Shown here: piece by piece, positions 1 to 7,602 of the stretch | How positions within the stretch are numbered: the first letter of the stretch is position 1 | How the letters are laid out: every line of letters starts with the position of its first letter | Assembly: GCF_014297445.1 (NCBI RefSeq) | Contig: NZ_JACORU010000017.1 | Span: 47,581-111,580 of the forward strand | Source of the DNA: Ramlibacter albus | GTDB lineage: Bacteria; Pseudomonadota; Gammaproteobacteria; Burkholderiales; Burkholderiaceae_C | Length of the DNA stretch: 64,000 bases | Direction of reading: 5' to 3' | Program-made: the position numbers and the translations under genes | The notes under the pieces: generated by a model | What the model saw: only the letters and a program-made list of their open reading frames with translations | Database searches by the model: none | What the model was told of the DNA's origin: nothing

Positions 1-2
1 AA

Positions 3-176
3 GCCATCGACGTGGTGCTCGACGAGCTGATGGCCGCCAAGGTGGCCGGTGAGTGGCAGGCCAGCGAGGCCAGCGAGAACCGCCGGCTGTCGCTGCTGCC
101 GTCGGCGTATGCGATGACTTGGGATACCTTGATGGGCGACCCCGTGTACATGCACGCCGTCGGCATGGTGCCCTGA
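3..176 (+). CDS. C-terminal fragment of unidentified protein
   Basis: The frame is open from the left edge to a TGA at 174-176 and gives 57 residues ending in HAVGMVP. The start lies outside the window. The base composition resembles the neighbouring genes. It ends one base before the lysS stop, so the two genes converge with no room for a separate terminator. I do not recognise the family, and a short C-terminal tail is too little to assign a function. A chance open frame is possible but less likely, because the stop falls exactly at the lysS boundary. Confidence 0.55.
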   Translation, partial: AIDVVLDELMAAKVAGEWQASEASENRRLSLLPSAYAMTWDTLMGDPVYMHAVGMVP

Positions 177-177
177 C

Positions 178-1710
178 TCAGCCCTCCCGCCGCAGCGCCG
201 GAAAGAGGATCACGTCCCGGATGCTCGGGCTGTCCGTCAGCAGCATCATCAGCCGGTCGATGCCCACGCCGCAGCCGCCGGCGGGCGGCATGCCGTACTC
301 CAGCGCACGCACGAAGTCGTGGTCGAAGAACATGGCCTCGTCGTCGCCCGCGTCCTTGGCGCTCACCTGCGCCTGGAAGCGCGCGGCCTGGTCCTCGGCG
401 TCGTTCAGCTCGGAGAAGCCGTTGGCCATCTCGCGGCCGGTGATGTAGAGCTCGAAGCGCTCGGTGACTTCCGGGCGCTCGTCGTTCGCCCGGGCCAGCG
501 GCGAGATCTCGGTGGGGTGCTCCATGATGAAGGTGGGCTGCCAGAGCGCTTCTTCCACCTTCTCCTCGAAGTACAGCACCTGCAGCGAGGCCAAGGAGCG
601 CTGGGAGAGCTTTTCCTTCTCCTCGCTCATGCCCAGCTTGCGCAGCGCGTTGGTGAGCCACTCGCGGTTGTCGACGTTCTCGCCGGCGTCGCTGTGCTTG
701 ACGATCGCTTCGCGGATGGAGAGGCGCTCGAACGGCTTTTCGAGGTCCACTTCGCGGCCGCCGTAGGAGAGCTTGAGCGTGCCCACCGCCTTCTGCGCCG
801 CGTCCCGCACGATGCCTTCGGTGAAGGTCATGAGGTCACGGTAGTCCCAGTACGCCGCGTAGAACTCCATCATCGTGAACTCGGGGTTGTGGCGCACCGA
901 GATGCCTTCGTTGCGGAAGTTGCGGTTGATCTCGAACACGCGCTCGAAGCCGCCCACCACCAGGCGCTTCAAGTACAGCTCCGGCGCGATGCGCAGGTAC
1001 ATCTCCTGGTCCAGCGCGTTGTGGTGCGTCACGAACGGCTTCGCATTGGCGCCGCCGGGGATGGGGTGCAGCATCGGCGTCTCGACCTCGAGGAAGCCGT
1101 GCGCCACCATGAACTCGCGGATGCCGCTGACGGCGCGGCTGCGCGCGACGAAGCGCTTGCGCGCCTCCTCGTCCATCATGAGGTCCACGTAGCGCTGGCG
1201 GTACTTCAGCTCCTGGTCGGCCACGCCGTGGAACTTGTCCGGCAGCGGGCGCAGGTTCTTCGTCAGCAGCTTGATCGACGTGGCGTGGATGGAGAGCTCG
1301 CCGGTCTTGGTCTTGAACAGCTTGCCTTCGATGCCGACGATGTCGCCGAGGTCCCAGTGCTTGAAGGCGGCGTAAACCTCCTCACCGACCGCGTCGCGTG
1401 TGATGTAGGCCTGAATGCGGCCGGTGGCGTCCTGCACCGTGGCGAAGCTGGCCTTGCCCATGACGCGCTTGAGCATCATGCGGCCGGCGACCTTGGCGGT
1501 GTGGCCTTCCGTCTCCAGCTGGGGCGCTTCCTTTTCGCCGTGTTCCGCGTGGAGTTGGGCGGCGCGGTGGGTCGGCTTGAAGTCGTTGGGGAAGGCGGGG
1601 CCGGCGCCGTTCTTCGCCGCTTCGCGCAGTTGGCGGAGTTTTTCCCTCCGCTCGGCGATCAACTGGTTCTCGTCAACGGGCGGGGGCGGCGGGGCGGCAT
1701 TGCTGGACAT
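178..1710 (-). CDS. lysS: Lysine--tRNA ligase (class II)
   Basis: This cytoplasmic enzyme charges tRNA-Lys with lysine. The 510-residue product matches the usual length of about 505. A charged N-terminal extension leads into an OB-fold anticodon-binding domain (roughly residues 70-180) and then the class II catalytic core. Motif 2 reads RNFRNEGISVRHNPEF, and motif 3 ends in GVGIDRLMMLLTDS. The frame stays open far upstream, but the start is set at the ATG giving MSSNAAPPPPP, which is preceded by a strong GGAGGG ribosome site. The gene is divergent from the flippase gene at 1756, with 45 bp between them. The identification is secure; only the Pro-rich N-terminus is unusual. Confidence 0.97.
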   Translation of the reverse strand: MSSNAAPPPPPVDENQLIAERREKLRQLREAAKNGAGPAFPNDFKPTHRAAQLHAEHGEKEAPQLETEGHTAKVAGRMMLKRVMGKASFATVQDATGRIQAYITRDAVGEEVYAAFKHWDLGDIVGIEGKLFKTKTGELSIHATSIKLLTKNLRPLPDKFHGVADQELKYRQRYVDLMMDEEARKRFVARSRAVSGIREFMVAHGFLEVETPMLHPIPGGANAKPFVTHHNALDQEMYLRIAPELYLKRLVVGGFERVFEINRNFRNEGISVRHNPEFTMMEFYAAYWDYRDLMTFTEGIVRDAAQKAVGTLKLSYGGREVDLEKPFERLSIREAIVKHSDAGENVDNREWLTNALRKLGMSEEKEKLSQRSLASLQVLYFEEKVEEALWQPTFIMEHPTEISPLARANDERPEVTERFELYITGREMANGFSELNDAEDQAARFQAQVSAKDAGDDEAMFFDHDFVRALEYGMPPAGGCGVGIDRLMMLLTDSPSIRDVILFPALRREG

Positions 1711-1755
1711 AGCCCTCCATTCTAGTTTTTCACAGGCACTCGATAATCCGCGCCT

Positions 1756-3225
1756 ATGTTTCTTCGTGCGGGTGCGCTGTCGCTCGGTCTTCTGGTGCTT
1801 AGCCGGCTTCTGGGGCTGGTGAGGGAGTCGGCGCAGGCGGCTGCGTTTGGCGCCACGGGGCTGGGCGACGTGGCCGTGCTCATGCTGGCCTTGCCCGACT
1901 GGATCGCCGGCCTGCTCGCGGCCGGGGCGCTGAGCTACGTGCTGCTGCCGGCATGGGCGCGCGACCCCGCGGGTGTCGCGGCTCTGCAGCGGCGCGTCGC
2001 GTGGGTGCTCCTGGGCATCGGCGCGGGTGTTGCCCTGCTGGTAGCCGTCGCACGGGGCCCTGCGCTGGACCTGCTCGCGGCGGGCCTGAAGGAAACGCTG
2101 CGGCCCGCCGGCATGCAGGCTCTCGTTTTCAGCGCCTTCGCGATTCCGCTCTCCTTGCTCGCCGCGCTCTGGACCACTCGCCTGCAGCACGAGCGGGAAT
2201 TCGTCGGGATGTACGCGGCCAACCTCGTCGTCAATGGCGTGCTGGTCGCGGCGCTCTGGTTCGTCGCGGGGCGCCAGGACCTCACGTGGCTTGGCGTCGG
2301 CCTGCTCGTAGCCATGGCCGCGCGCCTTGGTTGGCTCGCGTGGAAGATGGCGAAGGTGCAGCGGCAGTCGCCTGCGCACATGGCCCGTAGCGGCGTCGCG
2401 ACCAACGCGCAGCCGCAACGCCTGCCCGACGAGCCCGCCACAGGCTCCCCCACCGCTGCAACCTGGACCTTGGCCGCACTCGCAGCCGGCCTTCCGCTCG
2501 CACTGCCCTTCGTCGCGCGCTCGCTCGCATCGCAATCCGGAGAGGGCGCGCTCGCGACGTTCAACTACGCGTGGAAGCTGGTCGAGCTGCCCCTGATGCT
2601 CGCCATCCAGCTCGTCGCCACGCTCGCCTTCCCGGCCATCGCCCGTGCAGTGGCCGCGAACGAAGGCACGACGGCGATCCGCAACGGGTTCGCGCTCGCC
2701 TGGACGCTCGCCTGCGCGTCAGCCGCAGGCCTGGTGCTCGCCGCGCCGGCGCTGGCGGAATTGCTCTTCGGCTGGGGGCGCATGCAGCCGGAGGCCCTCG
2801 TGAACGTCGCCGACTGGGGCCGCATCGGCGCCTGGGGGCTGCTGCCGCAGGCCTGCATTGCGGTCGGCGTGACCGTGCTGGCCGCCTGCGGGCGGATGGC
2901 GCCGGCTGTGCTGGCGTACGCGGCCGGGCTCGCGGTGCTGCTGTTTTCCGGCTTCGAGCACGGCCACGCCTTGATGGTCCTGATGAACCTGGTGCTGATC
3001 GGCGTTGCCATCGTCGTGATCGTGGCGCTGGGCCGCTGGCGCGACGTGCCGTGGCGGACGTTTGCCGTGGCGTTCACGAGCCTGCTCGCGTGCGACGTCG
3101 GCTCGCGCTTCGTGCCCGTGCCGGGGATGGCCGGCCAGCTCGCGATGGCAGTCGTTGGCGGCGTGCTGGTCATCGGTGTCACGGCGGCTGCCAGCCCCGA
3201 GGTGAGAGCGGCCCTGCGGCGATAA
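1756..3225 (+). CDS. MurJ/MviN-family lipid-linked oligosaccharide flippase
   Basis: A polytopic membrane protein of 489 residues with about 13-14 hydrophobic segments, belonging to the MOP/MviN superfamily that flips undecaprenyl-linked intermediates. The N-terminus carries the family signature SRLLGLVRE, and a gap-free match to the MurJ N-terminal region continues to about residue 60. At the position of the arginine pair of E. coli MurJ (LLRRIF in TM2) this protein reads WIAGLL, so both arginines are absent. The gene opens the glycan operon, 13 bp before the aldolase-like gene, and the operon has no recognisable Wzx. I infer that it may flip the cluster's own lipid-linked glycan rather than lipid II. 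It could still be the only MurJ of the genome. Confidence 0.85.
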   Translation: MFLRAGALSLGLLVLSRLLGLVRESAQAAAFGATGLGDVAVLMLALPDWIAGLLAAGALSYVLLPAWARDPAGVAALQRRVAWVLLGIGAGVALLVAVARGPALDLLAAGLKETLRPAGMQALVFSAFAIPLSLLAALWTTRLQHEREFVGMYAANLVVNGVLVAALWFVAGRQDLTWLGVGLLVAMAARLGWLAWKMAKVQRQSPAHMARSGVATNAQPQRLPDEPATGSPTAATWTLAALAAGLPLALPFVARSLASQSGEGALATFNYAWKLVELPLMLAIQLVATLAFPAIARAVAANEGTTAIRNGFALAWTLACASAAGLVLAAPALAELLFGWGRMQPEALVNVADWGRIGAWGLLPQACIAVGVTVLAACGRMAPAVLAYAAGLAVLLFSGFEHGHALMVLMNLVLIGVAIVVIVALGRWRDVPWRTFAVAFTSLLACDVGSRFVPVPGMAGQLAMAVVGGVLVIGVTAAASPEVRAALRR

Positions 3226-3238
3226 TCCCCGGTTCCCC

Positions 3239-4045
3239 ATGCTGGACCTGCTGCAGATCACGAATGACCCCGCGTTCGCGCGCCGCTGCGACGCGCTGGA
3301 CGGCATGCGCCTGTTCGTGGATCTCGAACGCCTGGGCAAGGCCGAACGCCAGGCGGGCCGCAACACGTTCATCAGCGCGCATGAGCTTGGCGATGTGGCA
3401 CGCATCCGCGACGTGGCCAAACGCTCGAAGCTGATGGTCCGTGTGAACCCGCTCAACCAGGGCAGCGCCGAAGAAGTGGACGCGGTGCTCGCCCACGGCC
3501 CGGACCTTTTGATGCTGCCGATGTTCACGTCGGCGCAAGAGCTGCGCGAGTTCGCGCGCATCGTCGGCGGGCGCGTGCCGATCGTGCCCTTGCTGGAGAA
3601 CGCGGGCGCGCTGGCCTCGCTCGACGAATGGGTTTCGACGCCGGGCCTGTACGAGGTCTACGTCGGCCTGAACGACCTGCACCTGTCGCTGGGTTGCCGC
3701 TTCATGTTCGAGCCGCTCGCGCAAGGCGTGGTGGACCGCGTGGCCGATGCCGCGCGTGCGGCCGGCCTGCGCTTCGGCTTCGGCGGCATTGCGCGCCTGG
3801 ACGAGGGCCTGCTGCCCGGGCGCGACGTGCTGGCCGAGCACCTGCGGCTCGGCTCGGGCGCGGTGATCCTCTCGCGCACTTTCCACAGGCCGGATTCCGA
3901 CACGGTTTTCGAGCACGAGATCGCGGAGCTGCGCGCGGCCGAACAGGTTCTGGCCGGGCGCGACCCGCAGCAAGTGATCCGCGATGCGCAGCGCATCCGC
4001 GTGCGCATCCGCGAGATCGGCGCGCAACTGGCCGCGCAGGCATGA
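3239..4045 (+). CDS. HpcH/HpaI aldolase / citrate lyase-like protein
   Basis: A predicted cytoplasmic TIM-barrel protein of 268 residues. The family cleaves or forms C-C bonds using a metal-bound enolate, often of pyruvate or acetyl-CoA. Visible marks are PLLENAGAL, where Glu is the usual metal ligand, YVGLNDLHLSLG, matching the family's GxNDLxxSLG loop with the metal-binding Asp, and a Gly-rich FGFGGIARL strand. It sits between the flippase and the sugar transferase and overlaps the latter by ATGA, so it is translationally coupled into the glycan operon. No standard step of nonulosonic acid synthesis needs it. It might make or remove a 2-keto acid decoration, but that is a guess. Confidence 0.75.
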   Translation: MLDLLQITNDPAFARRCDALDGMRLFVDLERLGKAERQAGRNTFISAHELGDVARIRDVAKRSKLMVRVNPLNQGSAEEVDAVLAHGPDLLMLPMFTSAQELREFARIVGGRVPIVPLLENAGALASLDEWVSTPGLYEVYVGLNDLHLSLGCRFMFEPLAQGVVDRVADAARAAGLRFGFGGIARLDEGLLPGRDVLAEHLRLGSGAVILSRTFHRPDSDTVFEHEIAELRAAEQVLAGRDPQQVIRDAQRIRVRIREIGAQLAAQA

Positions 4046-4596
4046 AACGGCTGGTGGACGTGGTGCTTTCGCTGGGGGCGCTCGTGCTGTTGTCGCCGCT
4101 GCTGCTGGCGGTGGCGCTGGCCGTCGCGCTGGAGAGTGGATTCCCGGTGCTGTTCAAGCAGGTGCGCGTGGGGCAGGGCGGGCGCGAGTTCGGCATCTAC
4201 AAGTTCCGCAGCATGGTCAAGAACGCGGCGGCGATCGGGCCGTACCACACGGCCAGCGACGACCCGCGGATCACGAAGGTGGGCCGCTTCATCCGGCGCA
4301 CCAGCCTCGACGAATTGCCGCAGTTGCTGAATGTTCTCAAGGGTGAAATGAGTCTCGTGGGCCCTCGCCCCGACGTGCCTGCGCAGCGCGCCCTCTACAC
4401 CGACTCAGACTGGACAACCCGCTGCAGCGTGCGCCCGGGCATCACCGGCCTTGCGCAGGCCGAGCTGCGCTCGGCAGCCACGCCCGAGCAGCGCCTCGAA
4501 CTGGACCTGCGCTACGCACGCGAGCACAGTCTGCTGATGGACTTCTGCATCATGGCGAAGACCGTCGGCCGGCTGACCGGCAAAGGCAGCAACTGA
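4042..4596 (+). CDS. PglC-like monotopic phosphoglycosyl transferase
   Basis: A 184-residue protein that transfers a sugar-1-phosphate from a UDP-sugar to undecaprenyl phosphate at the inner membrane, the first committed step of a lipid-linked glycan. One hydrophobic segment (residues 5-30) is followed by KFRSM (54-58), the catalytic Asp-Glu pair in SLDELPQ (D90, E91) and the SLVGPRP motif. The length is that of the minimal single-domain PglC type rather than the large WcaJ/WbaP type. The start is the ATG overlapping the upstream stop; the open frame before it is read-through. Because the operon also encodes the enzymes for UDP-diacetylbacillosamine, that sugar is a plausible substrate, but the motifs do not establish this. 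Confidence 0.92.
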   Translation: MKRLVDVVLSLGALVLLSPLLLAVALAVALESGFPVLFKQVRVGQGGREFGIYKFRSMVKNAAAIGPYHTASDDPRITKVGRFIRRTSLDELPQLLNVLKGEMSLVGPRPDVPAQRALYTDSDWTTRCSVRPGITGLAQAELRSAATPEQRLELDLRYAREHSLLMDFCIMAKTVGRLTGKGSN

Positions 4597-4597
4597 C

Positions 4598-6376
4598 ATG
4601 TGCGGCATCTTCGGCTACTGGGACCGCGCGAAGCGCGAGCTGCCGCAGGACATCCTCGAATCGATGGGCCTGGCGCTGCAGCACCGCGGCCCGGACGACC
4701 ACGGCGTGTGGCACCAGCCGCGGCGCGGCGTGGCCGTCGGCAACCGGCGGCTCTCCATCATCGACATCGCGGGCGGCCACCAGCCCTTCGTTTCCGACGA
4801 TGGCCGCATCGCGCTCGTGCAGAACGGCGAGATCTTCAACTACGTCGAACTTGCCGACGAGTTGCGCGCGCAGGGCGTCGAGCTGAAGACGCATTCCGAC
4901 ACCGAGGTGCTGCTGCGCCTCTACGAGCGCGAGGGCATCGGCTTCCTGCAGCGCCTGAACGGCATGTTCGCGATCGCGATCGACGATGCGCGCGAGGACG
5001 CGCTCTACCTCGTGCGCGACCGCATCGGCGTCAAGCCGCTGTACGTGGCGGACGACGGCACGCGCGTGCTGTTCGGCTCGGAGCTCAAGGCCCTGCTCGC
5101 GGCGGGTGAGCGGGCCGAGGTGGACCTCGAAGCGATCCACCATTACCTCACGTTCAACTACATCCCGGCGCCCTGGACCATCTGGCAGGGCATCCGGCAC
5201 GTGATGCCGGGGACGTGGGTGAAGTACACCCGCGGCGCCACCGAGGTGCAGCGGTGGTGGGACTTGTCGCGGCAGCGCGAGCAGGATTTCTCCTTCGAGG
5301 ACTGGTCCGCGCAATTCCTCTCCATCCTCGACGACGCCACGCGCATCCGCCTGCGCGCCGACGTGCCCTGGGGCGCATTCCTCTCGGGCGGCGTCGACTC
5401 CAGCACGATCGTCGGGCTGATGGCGCGGCATGTCACGCGGCCGGTGAAGACCTTCTGCATCGGCTTTGCCGACGCGCGCTTCGACGAATCGCCGTACGCC
5501 GAGGACGCCGCGCGGCGCTTCGGTTGCGAGCACACGATGGAGATTGCGGAGCTCAACATGCTCGGCCGCTGGCCGCACGTGCTGTGGCACCTGGACCAGC
5601 CGCATGGCGATGCCTCCTTCATGCCGACGCTGCGGGTGAGCGAGCTCGCGGCCAAGCACGTGAAGGTGGTGCTCACGGGCGACGGCGGCGACGAGCTGTT
5701 CGCGGGCTACGAGAAGTACGACGAGTTCTTCGCGCGCGAAGGCGTCGATGCGCTCTCCGACGAGGAATTCCGCCGCAGCTACTTCGATTCCATCTCGCTC
5801 TTCGCGCCGCAGGCGAAGGCCGACCTGTACCGCCCCGAAATCGCGGCGCAGCTGCGCGCGATCGACAGCTTCGAGGTCGCGGCGAAGCCGTGGTTCGACG
5901 AAGCCGCGCATTTCGACCGCATCAACCAGGCGCTGTACCTCGACATGCAGTTGCTGCTGTCCGGCAACAACCTCGTCAAGCCCGACCGCATGGGCATGGC
6001 CGTGTCGATCGAGGCGCGCACGCCCTTCCTCGACTGGCGGATGATGGAGTTCGCGTTCCGTTCGCGCGGCGCGACCAAGCTGCACGGGCGCGACAAGAAG
6101 CACTGGTACAAGAAGGCGGTGGTGCCGTTGATCGGCGAGGAGCTCGCGTACCGCAAAAAGCAGATGTTCACCGTGCCGGTGGGCGAGTGGTTTCGCGGCG
6201 AGAGCTACCCGTGGCTGGCGGAGACCCTCTCAACGAGCGAGCTGCTGCGCAAGCTGTTCCGCGCCGAGGCCGTCACTTCGATGCTGGAGCGCCATCGCGA
6301 CGGCAGCGCCAACTTCACGCGCGAGCTGCGCGCCCTGGCTGCGCTGGCGCTGTGGGCGCAAAGGCACGGCGCATGA
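4598..6376 (+). CDS. asnB: Asparagine synthetase-like glutamine amidotransferase
   Basis: A cytoplasmic protein of 592 residues. The N-terminal class II glutaminase domain begins MCGIFGYW, with Cys2 as nucleophile after Met removal. The C-terminal ATP-dependent synthetase domain carries the PP-loop SGGVDSS at about residue 263. The family releases ammonia from glutamine and uses it to amidate an adenylated carboxylate, classically aspartate. Members inside O-antigen and capsule clusters are often thought to amidate a sugar carboxylate. It starts one base after the sugar transferase stop and overlaps the next gene by 4 nt. From sequence alone I cannot separate true asparagine synthesis from sugar-acid amidation. 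The name asnB denotes the family. Confidence 0.9.
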   Translation: MCGIFGYWDRAKRELPQDILESMGLALQHRGPDDHGVWHQPRRGVAVGNRRLSIIDIAGGHQPFVSDDGRIALVQNGEIFNYVELADELRAQGVELKTHSDTEVLLRLYEREGIGFLQRLNGMFAIAIDDAREDALYLVRDRIGVKPLYVADDGTRVLFGSELKALLAAGERAEVDLEAIHHYLTFNYIPAPWTIWQGIRHVMPGTWVKYTRGATEVQRWWDLSRQREQDFSFEDWSAQFLSILDDATRIRLRADVPWGAFLSGGVDSSTIVGLMARHVTRPVKTFCIGFADARFDESPYAEDAARRFGCEHTMEIAELNMLGRWPHVLWHLDQPHGDASFMPTLRVSELAAKHVKVVLTGDGGDELFAGYEKYDEFFAREGVDALSDEEFRRSYFDSISLFAPQAKADLYRPEIAAQLRAIDSFEVAAKPWFDEAAHFDRINQALYLDMQLLLSGNNLVKPDRMGMAVSIEARTPFLDWRMMEFAFRSRGATKLHGRDKKHWYKKAVVPLIGEELAYRKKQMFTVPVGEWFRGESYPWLAETLSTSELLRKLFRAEAVTSMLERHRDGSANFTRELRALAALALWAQRHGA

Positions 6377-7593
6377 AGAAGGTTCTATTCATCTGCTACG
6401 GCGGCGGTCACGTTCGCATGGTCCTCCCCGTGGCGAAGGAACTGCACGAGTCAGGCCGCGCGGACGTGAAGGTGCTTGCGCTCACCACGGCCGCGCCGGT
6501 TGCCAGAGCGGCCGGCCTGCCAGTCGTGCAGTTCAAGGACTTCGTGCAGCCCGGCGACGAGGCTGCGCTCGCGCACGGCCGCAGGCTCGCCGCGCAGATG
6601 AAGGACGTGGTCGATCTCGACGAGACCGCCGCTTACCTGGGTCTTTCGTCCGCCGACCTGGTGGCCGACGTCGGCGCGCAGGAGGCCTTCCGCCGCTACG
6701 AGAAGGACGGCCGCCAGGCCTTCCTGCCGCGCGGCACCCTGCGCCGCATCCTGAAGAAGCTCGAGCCGGACCTCGTGGTCGCGACGAACTCGCCGCGCGC
6801 CGAACGTGCCGCCATCGAGGTCGCGCGGGAGGTCGGAATCCCGGCCGTGTGCATCGTCGACCTGTTTGCCATCGACGAGGTGCGCTGGATCGGGCAGCCC
6901 GGGTACGCGGACCGCGTCTGCGTGCTCAACGAAGCCGTGCGCGACTTTCTCGTCGCCGCCGGCCGCAAGCCCGAGGAGATGGTGGTCACCGGCAACCCGG
7001 CCTTCGACGTGCTGTCCGATCCCGAAGTGGCGCAGGAAGGCGCTGCGCTGCGTGCGGACGAAGGCTGGGACGGCAAGCGGGTGCTGCTCTGGGCCGAACA
7101 GGTCGAGCCAGCGTTCCATCCGTTCGACGGCCGCCCGGGCGACCCGACCTTGCCCGTGCGGGCGCTTCAGGCGCTCGTGGACTGGACGGCTGCGAACGAC
7201 GACGCAGTACTTTGCATCCGGCCGCGGCCGGGGCAGCAGATGAGCCTGGACGCCTTGGGTCCCCGCCTGCGCGGGGACGACGGGAGACTCGTGCTGACCG
7301 GCCAGGACTGGCCACTGCCGCCGCTGCTGCACGCCGTCAGCACAGTGGTGACGCTCACCTCCACGGTCGGCCTCGAAGGCCACCTGGCCGGCGCCCGCCT
7401 CGTGCAGGTGCAAGGCTCGGTGTTCGACGAAGCCATGCCCCTGGCCCGCTTCGGGGTTGCGGACGCCGCCGTCCCGGTGGCGGGCCTGGGGGAGGCGCTC
7501 GACCGCGTCACCCGCCTCGGCCGCCGCCCACTGGCACAATCCGGTCTGGCGGCCACCGGCCGCGTGCTGTCCGTCCTGGGCGCCTTCCTGTAA
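6373..7593 (+). CDS. Predicted GT-B-like glycosyltransferase
   Basis: A 406-residue protein beginning MKKVLFICYGGGHVRM. The Gly-rich GGGH turn near residues 10-13 is typical of GT-B enzymes of the MurG / UDP-GlcNAc 2-epimerase fold. Two Rossmann-like halves are suggested, with TGNPAFDVL near the middle and an acceptor-side TSTVGLEGHLAG motif late in the chain. The start ATG overlaps the asnB stop. Residues around 295-304 (LGPRLRGDDG) are encoded by a copy of a dispersed palindromic repeat, which has been absorbed in frame as an extra loop. It is the only recognisable glycosyltransferase in the operon besides the phosphoglycosyl transferase. The donor might be the CMP-nonulosonate made here, though that is inference. 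Confidence 0.7.
   Translation: MKKVLFICYGGGHVRMVLPVAKELHESGRADVKVLALTTAAPVARAAGLPVVQFKDFVQPGDEAALAHGRRLAAQMKDVVDLDETAAYLGLSSADLVADVGAQEAFRRYEKDGRQAFLPRGTLRRILKKLEPDLVVATNSPRAERAAIEVAREVGIPAVCIVDLFAIDEVRWIGQPGYADRVCVLNEAVRDFLVAAGRKPEEMVVTGNPAFDVLSDPEVAQEGAALRADEGWDGKRVLLWAEQVEPAFHPFDGRPGDPTLPVRALQALVDWTAANDDAVLCIRPRPGQQMSLDALGPRLRGDDGRLVLTGQDWPLPPLLHAVSTVVTLTSTVGLEGHLAGARLVQVQGSVFDEAMPLARFGVADAAVPVAGLGEALDRVTRLGRRPLAQSGLAATGRVLSVLGAFL
7256..7285. repeat. REP-like palindrome inside a coding sequence
   Basis: The inverted repeat GTCCCCGCCTGCGCGGGGAC, with a short flank on each side, lies wholly inside the glycosyltransferase gene. On the minus strand it reads GTCCCCGCGCAGGCGGGGAC, a form I recognise as a widespread dispersed repeat of GC-rich Proteobacteria. 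Its telltale translations are LGPRLRGDDG in the gene frame and VVPAQAGTQ in an antisense frame. The gene frame is kept through the element. Confidence 0.7.
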
Positions 7594-7602
7594 GCCAGTT
7601 CC

